Assembly: GCA_002331385.1 (NCBI GenBank)
Contig: DCYB01000004.1
Span: forward strand, 62,001-126,000
Length of the DNA stretch: 64,000 bases
Origin: Comamonadaceae bacterium UBA2121
GTDB lineage: Bacteria > Pseudomonadota > Gammaproteobacteria > Burkholderiales > Burkholderiaceae_C
Direction: 5' to 3'
In this document: piece by piece, positions 41,955-50,494 of the stretch
How positions within the stretch are numbered: the first letter of the stretch is position 1
Layout of the letters: each line of letters begins with the position of its first letter
Program-made: the position numbers and the translations under genes
The notes under the pieces: generated by a model
What the model saw: only the letters and a program-made list of their open reading frames with translations
The model's database searches: none
Told to the model about the DNA's origin: nothing

Positions 41955-42427
41955 GCTCGGCCTCCGCGCGCCAGTGTTTTGGCCGCCTGCCGGATGGCAG
42001 CGTGAATGCGGTGATACGTGCCACAGCGGCAGATGTTGCCGCTCATGGCCTCGATGATCTGCTTGTCGGTGGGGGCGCGATGGGTCTTGAGCAACGCCGT
42101 CGCCGACATGATCTGCCCCGCCTGACAGTAGCCGCACTGCGCCACATTCAGTGCCAGCCACGCGCCCTGCACGGCCCGGCCTACGCGGTCGTCCTGCATG
42201 CTCTCGATGGTGCGCACCTTCTTGCCCGACAAGGTAGACACCGGCGTGACGCAGGAGCGGATCGGCTGGCCGTCCAGATGCACCGTGCAGGCGCCGCACA
42301 GTGCCATGCCGCAACCGAATTTCGTGCCCGTCATGCCCAGTTCGTCACGCAGCACCCACAGCAGTGGCGTCTGCGGATCGGCATCCACGGCACGATCCTG
42401 ATGGTTGATGGAAATCGTGGTCGTCAT
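41951..42427 (-). CDS. [2Fe-2S] small subunit of the molybdenum hydroxylase
   Basis: About 158-residue IorA/XdhC-like ferredoxin subunit. Two clusters: GCGMALCGACTVHLDG plus a further Cys (plant-type ferredoxin), and the C-terminal CGYCQAG...CRCGTY four-helix cluster (shown in parts). It passes electrons from the molybdopterin subunit. The start was chosen at 42427 (MTTTISINH); ATG 42457 in frame adds a ten-residue leader. Neither has a strong ribosome binding site. No obvious cytochrome c subunit follows. Confidence 0.9.
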   Translation of the reverse strand: MTTTISINHQDRAVDADPQTPLLWVLRDELGMTGTKFGCGMALCGACTVHLDGQPIRSCVTPVSTLSGKKVRTIESMQDDRVGRAVQGAWLALNVAQCGYCQAGQIMSATALLKTHRAPTDKQIIEAMSGNICRCGTYHRIHAAIRQAAKTLARGGRA

Positions 42428-42550
42428 GGTATTTCTTGTGGAGATAGGTGAGTTCATGATTGCGTGCGTGCGCCGCCAGCGTCAACGCTGCACGCCCGCA
42501 TCAAGGCCTTGTCCTACAGCCACACGCCGCGTGCCCGCTGATAAGAGGGC

Positions 42551-43162
42551 ATGCAAAGCGATTGCGCCTTCAAGAACTCCGCCCCCACGCTGCTCATCCT
42601 GGCTGCAGGCCAGGGCGCACGCTATCGCGCCTCCGGTGGCACGACGCACAAGCTTGATGCGATGCTCGATGGCGTGAGCGTGCTGGAGCACTGCATCCGC
42701 ACTGCGCGCGCATCGGGTCTGGCATGGCATGTCGTGCGTGAGGGCGCAGACGGAGGCGACGGCGGTGCCCGCGGCGCAGGCATGGGCGACTCCATCGCCG
42801 CCGGCGTGCGCGCCACGCGCCATGCCGACGGCTGGCTCATCCTGCCGGGCGACCTCCCACTGGTGCGTGCCGCCACGCTGCAGCAGATCGCGCTGGCGTT
42901 GCAGGGCGACGAAGACCGCATCGCCGTGCCGCATTTCGCCGGACAGAATGGTCACCCCGTCGGCTTTGGACGGGCGTATGCAGATGCGCTCTGTGCGCTG
43001 TCCGGTGACCTCGGCGCCTCCAGCATCGTGCGCAGCGCCCGTGCCGCCCAGCGCGTGCGCGATTGCGCCGTGGAGGACGAGGGCATCGTCACGGACATCG
43101 ATACCGTCGCCGATCTAACGCGCGCGCAGGCCGTGCTGCGCCAGCGCGCCCCAGCGACTTAG
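42551..43162 (+). CDS. MocA/MobA-like NTP transferase
   Basis: 203-residue NTP_transferase_3-type protein. The nucleotide loop is LLILAAGQGARYRASGG, followed by THKLDAMLDG, then LPGDLPLVRAATLQQ and GQNGHPVGFG (a MocA-typical late block). The most probable role is making the cytidine or guanine dinucleotide of molybdopterin for the adjacent hydroxylase, which lies divergently 123 bases away. AAGAGGGC precedes the ATG. The loop sequence departs from the usual GxGxRMGxxK, so specificity is uncertain. Its stop overlaps the CitE-like stop by four bases (convergent). Confidence 0.8.
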   Translation: MQSDCAFKNSAPTLLILAAGQGARYRASGGTTHKLDAMLDGVSVLEHCIRTARASGLAWHVVREGADGGDGGARGAGMGDSIAAGVRATRHADGWLILPGDLPLVRAATLQQIALALQGDEDRIAVPHFAGQNGHPVGFGRAYADALCALSGDLGASSIVRSARAAQRVRDCAVEDEGIVTDIDTVADLTRAQAVLRQRAPAT

Positions 43163-43962
43163 TGCCCAGTCATGGCGACGATGCGGCGCGCCTTGTCCAC
43201 CAATGGTTTGTCGATCATCTTGCCGTCCACCGCCGTCGCCGCGCCCTGACTGGCCTCGAAGGCGGCGAGCACGCGCTGCGCCCAGTCGATCTCTGCTGCG
43301 GAAGGCGCAAACGCCGCGTTCACCGCAGCCACCTGCGCGGGATGGATGCACAGCTTGGCGCCGAAGCCGAGTTGGCGCGAGCGCCTGCCGTCTTGCGTGA
43401 TCAGCTCCGCGTCGCTGAAATTGACGCTGACGCCATCGATGGGCGGCAGCAGGCCCGCACGCACGGATTCGAGCACGATCTGCGTGCGCACCGCGTCCAG
43501 CGCGTGGTCCTCGTCGGCAATGCCGCTTTCGGTCGAAAAGTCCACGCTGCCGAACGCCATCTGCTCCACGCCGGGCACGCTGGCCACGGCCCGCAGATCG
43601 AGGTAGGCGGACACGGTTTCCACCAGCGCAATCACGCGCCGGCCTGCGAGCGCCAACACCACATAGGCCAGCGAGCGTTCGTCCGCTTTCGGCAGCATGA
43701 CCGCCCCCGAAGGGGCCGCTTGCAGCATGCGCAGATCGTCTTCAAACCACGGCGTGCCAACGGAGTTGATGCGCACGATCGCGCTGTGGCCCTCCGCATT
43801 CAGCCAGGCGGCCACGGCCTCGCGTGCGGCGATCTTGTCCTCGGGTGCGACGGCATCTTCCAGATCCAGAATGATGTCGTGAGCACCGCTGGCCGCTGCC
43901 TTGTCGAAGCGCTCGGGACGATGGCCGGGAACGAAGAGGAAACTGCGGGAGATGCGGCTCAT
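43159..43962 (-). CDS. CitE/HpcH-HpaI family aldolase-lyase
   Basis: 267-residue HpcH/HpaI-fold lyase of the citrate lyase beta-subunit (CitE-like) type. Motifs: FLFVPGHRPERFDKAAASGAHDIILDLEDAV (Mg-binding EDAV), AREAV and VMLPKADE, with QMAFGSVDFS late. Such proteins cleave acyl-CoA esters such as citramalyl- or malyl-CoA. The start at MSRISRSFLFVPG is the family start; a frame reaching 44145 is not supported. No citrate lyase alpha or gamma gene is present, so it is a stand-alone CitE-like enzyme. Confidence 0.88.
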   Translation of the reverse strand: MSRISRSFLFVPGHRPERFDKAAASGAHDIILDLEDAVAPEDKIAAREAVAAWLNAEGHSAIVRINSVGTPWFEDDLRMLQAAPSGAVMLPKADERSLAYVVLALAGRRVIALVETVSAYLDLRAVASVPGVEQMAFGSVDFSTESGIADEDHALDAVRTQIVLESVRAGLLPPIDGVSVNFSDAELITQDGRRSRQLGFGAKLCIHPAQVAAVNAAFAPSAAEIDWAQRVLAAFEASQGAATAVDGKMIDKPLVDKARRIVAMTGH

Positions 43963-44160
43963 GGTTGTCTCTGGTGTGTTGTTGCGGAAATCAGGGGCAT
44001 GCACGCGCGCCACGCGCAAGGTGCGCACCCTCTTCCGGTGGAGGGATCGGTGAATCCAGTATATGCCGCGCCCCAGCGGAGCATGGCTATTCCGCGTCGC
44101 GCACAGGGCACTGGCGCGCGCACCGCCGAACCGCCGAGCCGCCAAACCGCAAAATGGCGC

Positions 44161-45606
44161 TCATTCGTGGTGCAATGCGGCGAACTGCACACTGAAGCGC
44201 GCGCCGGGGTTCGGTGTGCCGGGCCGGGCGTCTTCGAGCCGGACTTCCGCGCCGTGCTGGCGGGCGATTTCGCGCACGATGGGCAGGCCAAGGCCCGAGC
44301 CATCGGCGTCCGTGCCCAGAGCGCGATAGAACGGCTGGAAGATGAGTTCATGCTCCGACTCCGGCACACCGGGGCCGGAGTCCTCCACCTGCAACATCAC
44401 GACGTGACCGAACGGATCGGCCAGCACGCGCGCGGTGACGATGCCGGGATGGCCCGCGCCGCACGGCGTGTAGTTGATGGCGTTGTCCACCAGATTGCGC
44501 ACCAGCTCCTTGAGCAGTGTGGCATTGCCTTCCATCCAGACGCCGGACGAATGCGGATCGGCGCCTTCGTATCCCAGGTCGATGCCTTTTTCGAGCGCGT
44601 GCGGCACGCTGTCCTGCACGACTTCGATTACCAGGGAGGCCAGATCCAGCGGTTGCCGCTTGAGTCCCGTGGTGCTGCCGCCTTCGGCCCGCGCCATCGA
44701 CAGCAACTGGTTGACGGTGTGCGTGGCGCGGATGGACGAGCGCCCGATCTGTTTGAGCGACTGTTTGAGCTCTTGCGTGTTCGTGCCCTCGCGCTGCGCC
44801 AGGTCGGCCTGCATGCGCAGCCCCGCGAGCGGCGTCTTGAGTTGGTGCGCCGCGTCGGCCAGAAAGCGTTTTTGCGTGGCAATGGATTCGTTCAGGCGGC
44901 GCAGCAGGTCGTTCACCGAATCGACCAGCGGCGCCACCTCCATGGGAACGGATTTGTGATCCAGCGGCGAGAGGTCGTCCGGCTTGCGCGCGCGGATGCG
45001 CTCTTCCAGCTGGTGCAACGGCTTGATGCCACGCGCCAGCGCCAGCCATACCAGCAGCACGGCCAGCGGCAGGATGACGAACTGCGGCAGCATCACGCCT
45101 TTGATAATTTCGGTGGCCAGCACGCTGCGTTTGGAGCGCGTCTCCGCCACCTGCACCAGCGCCGCGGGCGCCTCCGGCAACGGCACGCGCACCCAGATAT
45201 AGGCAATGCGGATGTCGATACCGCGCATTTCCGCGTCGCGCAGCCGCACCTCGCCCGAAAACGGCACCTCGTCCTGCGGCGGACGCGGCAGATCGCGTTC
45301 GCCCGACAAGTAACGGCCATCCGGCGCAAGCACCTGGTAATAAATGATGTCGGATTCGTCCGCGCGCAGAATCTCGCTGGCGGGCTGCGGCAAGTTGAAC
45401 TGCACCTTGTCGTTGTGCACCGTGACGAGTTGCGCCAGCGCCTGCGCGTTGTACTCCAGCGCCCGGTCGAACGGCTTGTTCGCGAGCCCCTGCGCCACCA
45501 GCCATGTCAGCGCCAGACTCACCGGCCACAGCAAAAGCAGCGGCGTGAGCATCCAGTCAAGGATCTCGCCAAAGAGGGAACGCTGCTCGCGCTGGAAGAT
45601 CTTCAA
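44161..45606 (-). CDS. tctE: TctE-like sensor histidine kinase
   Basis: 481-residue membrane histidine kinase. Two membrane helices bracket a periplasmic sensor (about 35-170); the H-box is DAAHQLKTPLAGLRMQADLA, followed by N and G boxes (LVRNLVDNAINYTP; GSGLGLPIVREIA). The N-terminal SLFGEILDWMLTPLLLLWPVSLAL is typical of TctE, which senses tricarboxylates. The start is a TTG at 45606 with GGTGAG upstream. It lies 105 bases downstream of the response regulator on the same strand. No tctCBA transporter is adjacent. Confidence 0.9.
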   Translation of the reverse strand: MKIFQREQRSLFGEILDWMLTPLLLLWPVSLALTWLVAQGLANKPFDRALEYNAQALAQLVTVHNDKVQFNLPQPASEILRADESDIIYYQVLAPDGRYLSGERDLPRPPQDEVPFSGEVRLRDAEMRGIDIRIAYIWVRVPLPEAPAALVQVAETRSKRSVLATEIIKGVMLPQFVILPLAVLLVWLALARGIKPLHQLEERIRARKPDDLSPLDHKSVPMEVAPLVDSVNDLLRRLNESIATQKRFLADAAHQLKTPLAGLRMQADLAQREGTNTQELKQSLKQIGRSSIRATHTVNQLLSMARAEGGSTTGLKRQPLDLASLVIEVVQDSVPHALEKGIDLGYEGADPHSSGVWMEGNATLLKELVRNLVDNAINYTPCGAGHPGIVTARVLADPFGHVVMLQVEDSGPGVPESEHELIFQPFYRALGTDADGSGLGLPIVREIARQHGAEVRLEDARPGTPNPGARFSVQFAALHHE

Positions 45607-45711
45607 TGCGGGCTCACCAGATGTCTCGGTTGCGGATACGCGAGTATCACCCCGGATGCATTCAGTTCACTGACAAATCGCGTTGCGGCGCGCGCGCCTG
45701 CGCATACGCCA

Positions 45712-46386
45712 TCAACCCGGAATTTTCTCCAGACAGTAGCCCAGTCCGCGCACGGTGGCGATGCGGATCGGGCCTTTCTCAATCTTCTTGCGCAGGCGGT
45801 GGATATACACCTCGATGGCGTTGTTGCTCACCTCTTCGCCCCACTCGCACAGGCGCTCCACCAACTGGTCCTTGCTCACGAGGCGACCGGCGCGCTGCAG
45901 CAGCACTTCCAGCAACCCCAGTTCGCGCGCGGACAGCTCCACCATGCGGCCATCGATGGTGGCGACGCGGCCCGTCTGGTCGTAGGTCAGCGGGCCATGC
46001 TTGATGACATTGCTGGCCCCGCCCATGCCGCGCCGCGTGAGCGCGCGCACGCGTGCTTCCAGCTCCTGCAGCGAGAACGGCTTGGCCATGTAGTCGTCTG
46101 CGCCGTAGTCGAGCCCCTGCACGCGCTCCTCCACGCTGTCGGCGGCGGTGAGGATCAGCACCGGAATCGCCGAGCCACGGCCGCGCAGACGCTTGAGCAC
46201 TTCCAGTCCATGCAGCTTGGGCAAGCCGAGATCGAGAATCAGCAGATCGAATTCATTGTTCGTGACCAGTGCCGCATCGGCTTCGGAGCCATTGGCCACG
46301 TGGTCCACCACGGCACCGGACGCACGCAGGGTACGCAGCAAACCGTCGGCCAGCACTTGATCGTCTTCGGCTATGAGTATGCGCAT
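45712..46386 (-). CDS. tctD: TctD-like OmpR-family response regulator
   Basis: 224-residue response regulator. Receiver domain with the acidic pocket EDD at 8-10, the phospho-Asp in DLLILDLGLPK near residue 51, LTAADS and KPF; then an OmpR-type winged helix (about 130-220) with LSARELGLLEVLLQRAGRLVSKDQL. AGGAGAAGC precedes ATG 46386. It partners with the TctE-like kinase that follows. The target promoter is unknown; Bug-type genes elsewhere are plausible but unlinked. Confidence 0.93.
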   Translation of the reverse strand: MRILIAEDDQVLADGLLRTLRASGAVVDHVANGSEADAALVTNNEFDLLILDLGLPKLHGLEVLKRLRGRGSAIPVLILTAADSVEERVQGLDYGADDYMAKPFSLQELEARVRALTRRGMGGASNVIKHGPLTYDQTGRVATIDGRMVELSARELGLLEVLLQRAGRLVSKDQLVERLCEWGEEVSNNAIEVYIHRLRKKIEKGPIRIATVRGLGYCLEKIPG

Positions 46387-46727
46387 GGTGCTTCTCCTGA
46401 TGTGGGATGTGTGATGTGCTGCAGGCGATGTGGGCTGGGTGACCGGAACCATGAACGGCGCGTGTTCGACGGGTTGGGCACGCACGCATGGCAACGCGCC
46501 TGGCCGATCACATGACGAAATTGTAAGTCGCCCGCGTCCACATCGCCTTCCCACCGCGCAACGTGCGGCGTAATGCGCGGCATAGTGCGTGACATGGCGT
46601 AGTGCGTAGTGCGCCTCTTGATGCAGTCTGAATGCGCGCCCCCGCAGACTTGAGCCGTTCTTGGCGTCGCGCTTCCTACAGTGGGCATCTCACAACCACC
46701 GGCCCGCACATCGAGGCCACGTCAGCC
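46387..46727. other. 341-bp intergenic region with a short degenerate repeat
   Basis: Divergent promoter region between tctD and an amidotransferase gene. It holds an irregular GTAGTGC/GCGTAATGC-type repeat at about 46565-46612 and TGTG-rich sequence near 46400-46430. No gene or known element is recognised. Confidence 0.5.
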
Positions 46728-47465
46728 ATGAAACCCATCGCCATCCTTCAGCACGAACCCACGCAAGGCCCCGGCGTGCTGCTGGAGCACCTCGCCATGC
46801 AAGGCATTCCACACCAGATCCTGTGCCCGCCCGAGGAGCGCAGCGCGCCACGGCACGCCCGGGACTACAGCGGCGTGGTCGTGCTCGGCAGCAACCACGG
46901 CGTCAACGAGCACCTGCCATGGATGCATGACGAATGTCGCCTGCTGCAGGACGCCCTGCACTGCGACGTGCCCGTGCTCGGCCACTGCTTCGGCGCGCAA
47001 ATGCTGGCGCGCGCCATGGGCGCGCGGGTGCGCAAGCATCTGTGCCCCAACATCGGCTGGAGCACCGTGTGGGTGACCACGGCGGCGCAACGCAGCATGG
47101 ACTTGCCTGCGAGCGCCGTCATCTTTCATTGGCACTACGACACCTTCGACATCCCGAGCGGCGCTACCCGCACCATGTACAGCAGTCACTGCCTGAACAA
47201 AGGCTTCCAGCATGGTCGCCACTGGGCGTTCCAGGGCCACCTCGAAGTGACCGCAGAAAGCATCCGCCACTGGTGTCGCGCCGGCCATGACGAACTGCTG
47301 CACGTGCACGGCCCTGCGGTGCAAACCGAACTGGAGATCCTGCGCGATGCACGCCAGCGGATCGCCTGCCTGCACGGCATCGCCCTCAATACCTACGGCG
47401 CCTGGACGCGCCAACTGGACCGCCCGGCGCTGGTGGCGGTGCCGATGGGTCGCGCAATGCGCTGA
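46728..47465 (+). CDS. class I glutamine amidotransferase (GMP-synthase-like)
   Basis: 245-residue GATase1 protein. The catalytic Cys lies in VLGHCFGAQMLARAMG, and the His-Glu pair in FQGHLEVTAE. The IFHWHYDTFDIPSGA block is typical of stand-alone GuaA-like amidotransferases. No synthase domain follows, so substrate is unknown. ATG 46728 begins at the conserved MKPIAILQHE; an open frame upstream to 46632 is not needed. Convergent with the MarR gene. Confidence 0.88.
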   Translation: MKPIAILQHEPTQGPGVLLEHLAMQGIPHQILCPPEERSAPRHARDYSGVVVLGSNHGVNEHLPWMHDECRLLQDALHCDVPVLGHCFGAQMLARAMGARVRKHLCPNIGWSTVWVTTAAQRSMDLPASAVIFHWHYDTFDIPSGATRTMYSSHCLNKGFQHGRHWAFQGHLEVTAESIRHWCRAGHDELLHVHGPAVQTELEILRDARQRIACLHGIALNTYGAWTRQLDRPALVAVPMGRAMR

Positions 47466-47544
47466 AGCCCGGCATCACGCGCCATGGACCCTCTGCACGC
47501 ATCGATCGCCATGCATGCGTCGGCCTGATTGGGGCTGAAGGACC

Positions 47545-48042
47545 CTAGTTGTCCGATACGCCCGCATACGCCTCCAACCCCAGCGCCACCACGGTGGCCA
47601 CCTCCTGACCCACGGCCTCGCGGAATTCTGCCTCGGCCTGGGTGACGGCCAGCTCGAACGCCTTGAGCCACGCCAGTCCGGTATCGGTGAAGCGCACGAT
47701 GCGCGCGCGGGCGTCGCGGGGGTCGGGCTCGCGGGTGACCAATCCCCAGGCCTCGCATTGATCGACGAGGCTGGCCATGGCCTGCTTGGTCATGCCGGCC
47801 GAGTCGGCCAGATCGGTGAGGCGGTCGCCCGCCAACGAGAGATGCCGTGTGATGTGGATGTGGGCCGCACTCACCTGATCGCGCGCGGCGAGGTTGGACA
47901 GCGCCAGCGGTACCTCCACATCGTGCGCCATGAGCTGGTAGACACGCTCGTCAAAGCGCCGCATGGCGTGGCCCAGCAGTCGCCCCAGATGGGTCTGGCG
48001 CCAGGCGTCCAAGGGTGGTGTGACGGGGTGCAGTTCGTGCAT
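47545..48042 (-). CDS. MarR family transcriptional regulator
   Basis: 165-residue MarR regulator. The winged helix region reads ARDQVSAAHIHITRHLSLAGDRLTDLADSAGMTKQAMASLVDQCEAWGLVTREPDPRDARARIV, of which MTKQAMASLVDQCEAWG is the recognition helix and wing. It is divergent from recA with 148 bases between. The inverted repeat at 48072 just upstream of its start is a likely autoregulatory site. Ligand unknown. Confidence 0.93.
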   Translation of the reverse strand: MHELHPVTPPLDAWRQTHLGRLLGHAMRRFDERVYQLMAHDVEVPLALSNLAARDQVSAAHIHITRHLSLAGDRLTDLADSAGMTKQAMASLVDQCEAWGLVTREPDPRDARARIVRFTDTGLAWLKAFELAVTQAEAEFREAVGQEVATVVALGLEAYAGVSDN

Positions 48043-48071
48043 GGGAAGGTCAGGTGTTGGATACCGATATA

Positions 48072-48090
48072 TTGTCAGGCAAACTGACCA
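48072..48090. promoter_or_regulatory. candidate MarR operator
   Basis: Near-perfect dyad TTGTCAG-GCAAA-CTGACCA, 30 bases from the marR start, of the 16-20 bp size usual for MarR-family sites; likely autoregulation. Confidence 0.5.
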
Positions 48091-48099
48091 ATTTATGCT

Positions 48100-48127
48100 T
48101 TGACAGAAAAGTATACCGACATAAACT
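48100..48127 (+). promoter_or_regulatory. recA promoter candidate
   Basis: Consensus -35 TTGACA followed 16 bases later by TAAACT as a -10-like hexamer. It points at recA, and the SOS box lies just downstream near the expected start of transcription. Confidence 0.55.
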
Positions 48128-48145
48128 ACTGCTCAGACATACAGA

Positions 48146-48161
48146 CTGTATGTAACAACAG
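48146..48161 (+). promoter_or_regulatory. LexA (SOS) box of recA
   Basis: CTGTATGTAACAACAG matches the CTGT-N8-ACAG LexA consensus exactly at both half-sites. It sits 30 bases before the recA start codon, so recA should be DNA-damage inducible. No lexA gene is in the window. Confidence 0.85.
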
Positions 48162-48190
48162 TTAATTTGACAGATTGAACGGAAAGCGCA

Positions 48191-49303
<1,113 letters not shown>

Positions 49304-49365
49304 ACCGCCCGCGTCCGATCTGCCTGATTTTTTCTTTGCAATTGTCGAATCATGTTCGACTTGAT

Positions 49366-49403
49366 GGGCCGCTCAGCCTCCGGGGTGACTGCGGCTCTTT
49401 TTT
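49366..49403 (+). terminator. hairpin/attenuator between recA and recX
   Basis: Imperfect stem of GGCCGCTCAGCC with GTGACTGCGGCTC-type partner and a strong TTTTTT run, ending just before the recX ribosome binding site. Leaky terminator likely, so recX is made at a lower level than recA. Confidence 0.6.
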
Positions 49404-49422
49404 ATGAGGTGATTCGCCAGCC

Positions 49423-49902
49423 ATGGGATTTGCCAAACTTTCGCTCAAAGGGCGCGCACTGAAGCTGCTGGCCCAGCGCGAACATTCGCGCAGCGAACTG
49501 CAAACCAAACTTGCTCGCCATGTCGAAGAGGGCGACGACCTGAGCGCCGTCCTGGACGAGTTAGAAGCCAAAAACTACATCGATCCAGAGCGCGTGGCCG
49601 CCTCCGTGGTGCATCGCCGCGCCGCACGCATGGGCACCCAGCGCGTGGTGCAGGAACTGCGCAGCAAGGGGCTGGATGACGAACTGATCCGCGCAACTGC
49701 GCATGCGCTACAGGCCACCGAACTGGAGCGCGCCCACGCCGTGTGGAAAGGCCGGTTTGGCGGCCGCGACATCGAGCCCACCCCGCAGGAACGCGCGCGG
49801 CAGATGCGTTTTCTGGCAGCGCGCGGCTTCAGCGGTGACGTGGTGCGCAAGGTGCTCAAGCGGGCCGGTCAGCCGGATGACGAGGGAGATTTCGGCGATT
49901 GA
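49423..49902 (+). CDS. recX: RecX regulatory protein
   Basis: 159-residue RecX, negative modulator of RecA filaments. Characteristic helical repeats are visible: LSLKGRALKLLAQREHSRSELQTKLARH, VLDELEAKNYIDPERVAASVVHRRAARMGTQRVVQELRSKGL, and a C-terminal GFSGDVVRKVLK. The start at the conserved MGFAKLSLKGRAL has GAGGTGATTCG upstream. Immediately downstream of recA with a leaky hairpin in between. Confidence 0.95.
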   Translation: MGFAKLSLKGRALKLLAQREHSRSELQTKLARHVEEGDDLSAVLDELEAKNYIDPERVAASVVHRRAARMGTQRVVQELRSKGLDDELIRATAHALQATELERAHAVWKGRFGGRDIEPTPQERARQMRFLAARGFSGDVVRKVLKRAGQPDDEGDFGD

Positions 49903-49930
49903 TGGCCGCTGCCAAGCGGGTGCAGCCCCG

Positions 49931-50494
49931 CTACCTCTGCGCCTCATGGAACGCCGCCACGATGCCCACGATCAACAGCGCGCCGCCCACGCCCACCACC
50001 AGCCAGTTCCAGCCCCGGATGCGCGTGTTGCGGTCAAACGGTACCGTGCAGACTTGCGCGTTCAGCCTGTTCGCACAGGCCTGCACCGGCAGCACGAACG
50101 CAAACGCCAGCAGGGTGATGAGCGGCCATGGTTCGGGCAGGAGATCGGCCAGATTCATGACCAGATAGCCCGTTGCCAGCCACGCGGAATGCAGCCGGGA
50201 GCGCCCGTTGAGTGCCCGATCGAAGGCCCGGATACGACCAAAACAGGCGTGGTAAAAAAAGGGGAACAGCAGCGTGCGCCGGGCCGGCGAGAAGTCCGCC
50301 CCCTCGCGCCGACGGATGCAGCGCCAGTTCTCATGAAACCAGTACAGCTGGTAGAGCCCCAGCGTACACAGGTTCATGATCGCCAGCTTGGCGAGGGAGA
50401 CGGCAAAGAACGGCGGCAGGCTGCTGCGCGCTTGCACCGCCGCTGGATTCGGCGGATGCAGGCCGTCCTTGCCAAGCGCTGGCGCTTTATCCAA
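49931..50494 (-). CDS. hypothetical membrane protein (DUF4234-like)
   Basis: About 187 residues with perhaps four membrane segments (SLPPFFAVSLAKLAIMNLCTLGLYQLYWF; the second near LATGYLVMNLADLLP; PLITLLAFAFVLPV; WLVVGVGGALLIVGIVAAF). The 'NLCTLGLYQLYWFHENWR' block resembles DUF4234-type inner-membrane proteins. The start is a TTG that overlaps the stop of the DUF1631 gene (TTGGATAA), suggesting coupling; no better start upstream. Function unknown. Confidence 0.65.
   Translation of the reverse strand: MDKAPALGKDGLHPPNPAAVQARSSLPPFFAVSLAKLAIMNLCTLGLYQLYWFHENWRCIRRREGADFSPARRTLLFPFFYHACFGRIRAFDRALNGRSRLHSAWLATGYLVMNLADLLPEPWPLITLLAFAFVLPVQACANRLNAQVCTVPFDRNTRIRGWNWLVVGVGGALLIVGIVAAFHEAQR

Noticed and set aside
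41955..42314. N-terminal extension of the molybdenum hydroxylase large subunit running through the small-subunit gene.
   Set aside because: It is a frame-shifted read of the [2Fe-2S] gene (Arg/His-rich) and the Tat-type signal starts at 41954.
43063..46515. Long plus-strand frame of 1150 codons opposite the CitE, tctE and tctD genes.
   Set aside because: Spans three well-supported genes on the minus strand; Arg/His/Gln-rich translation without motifs.
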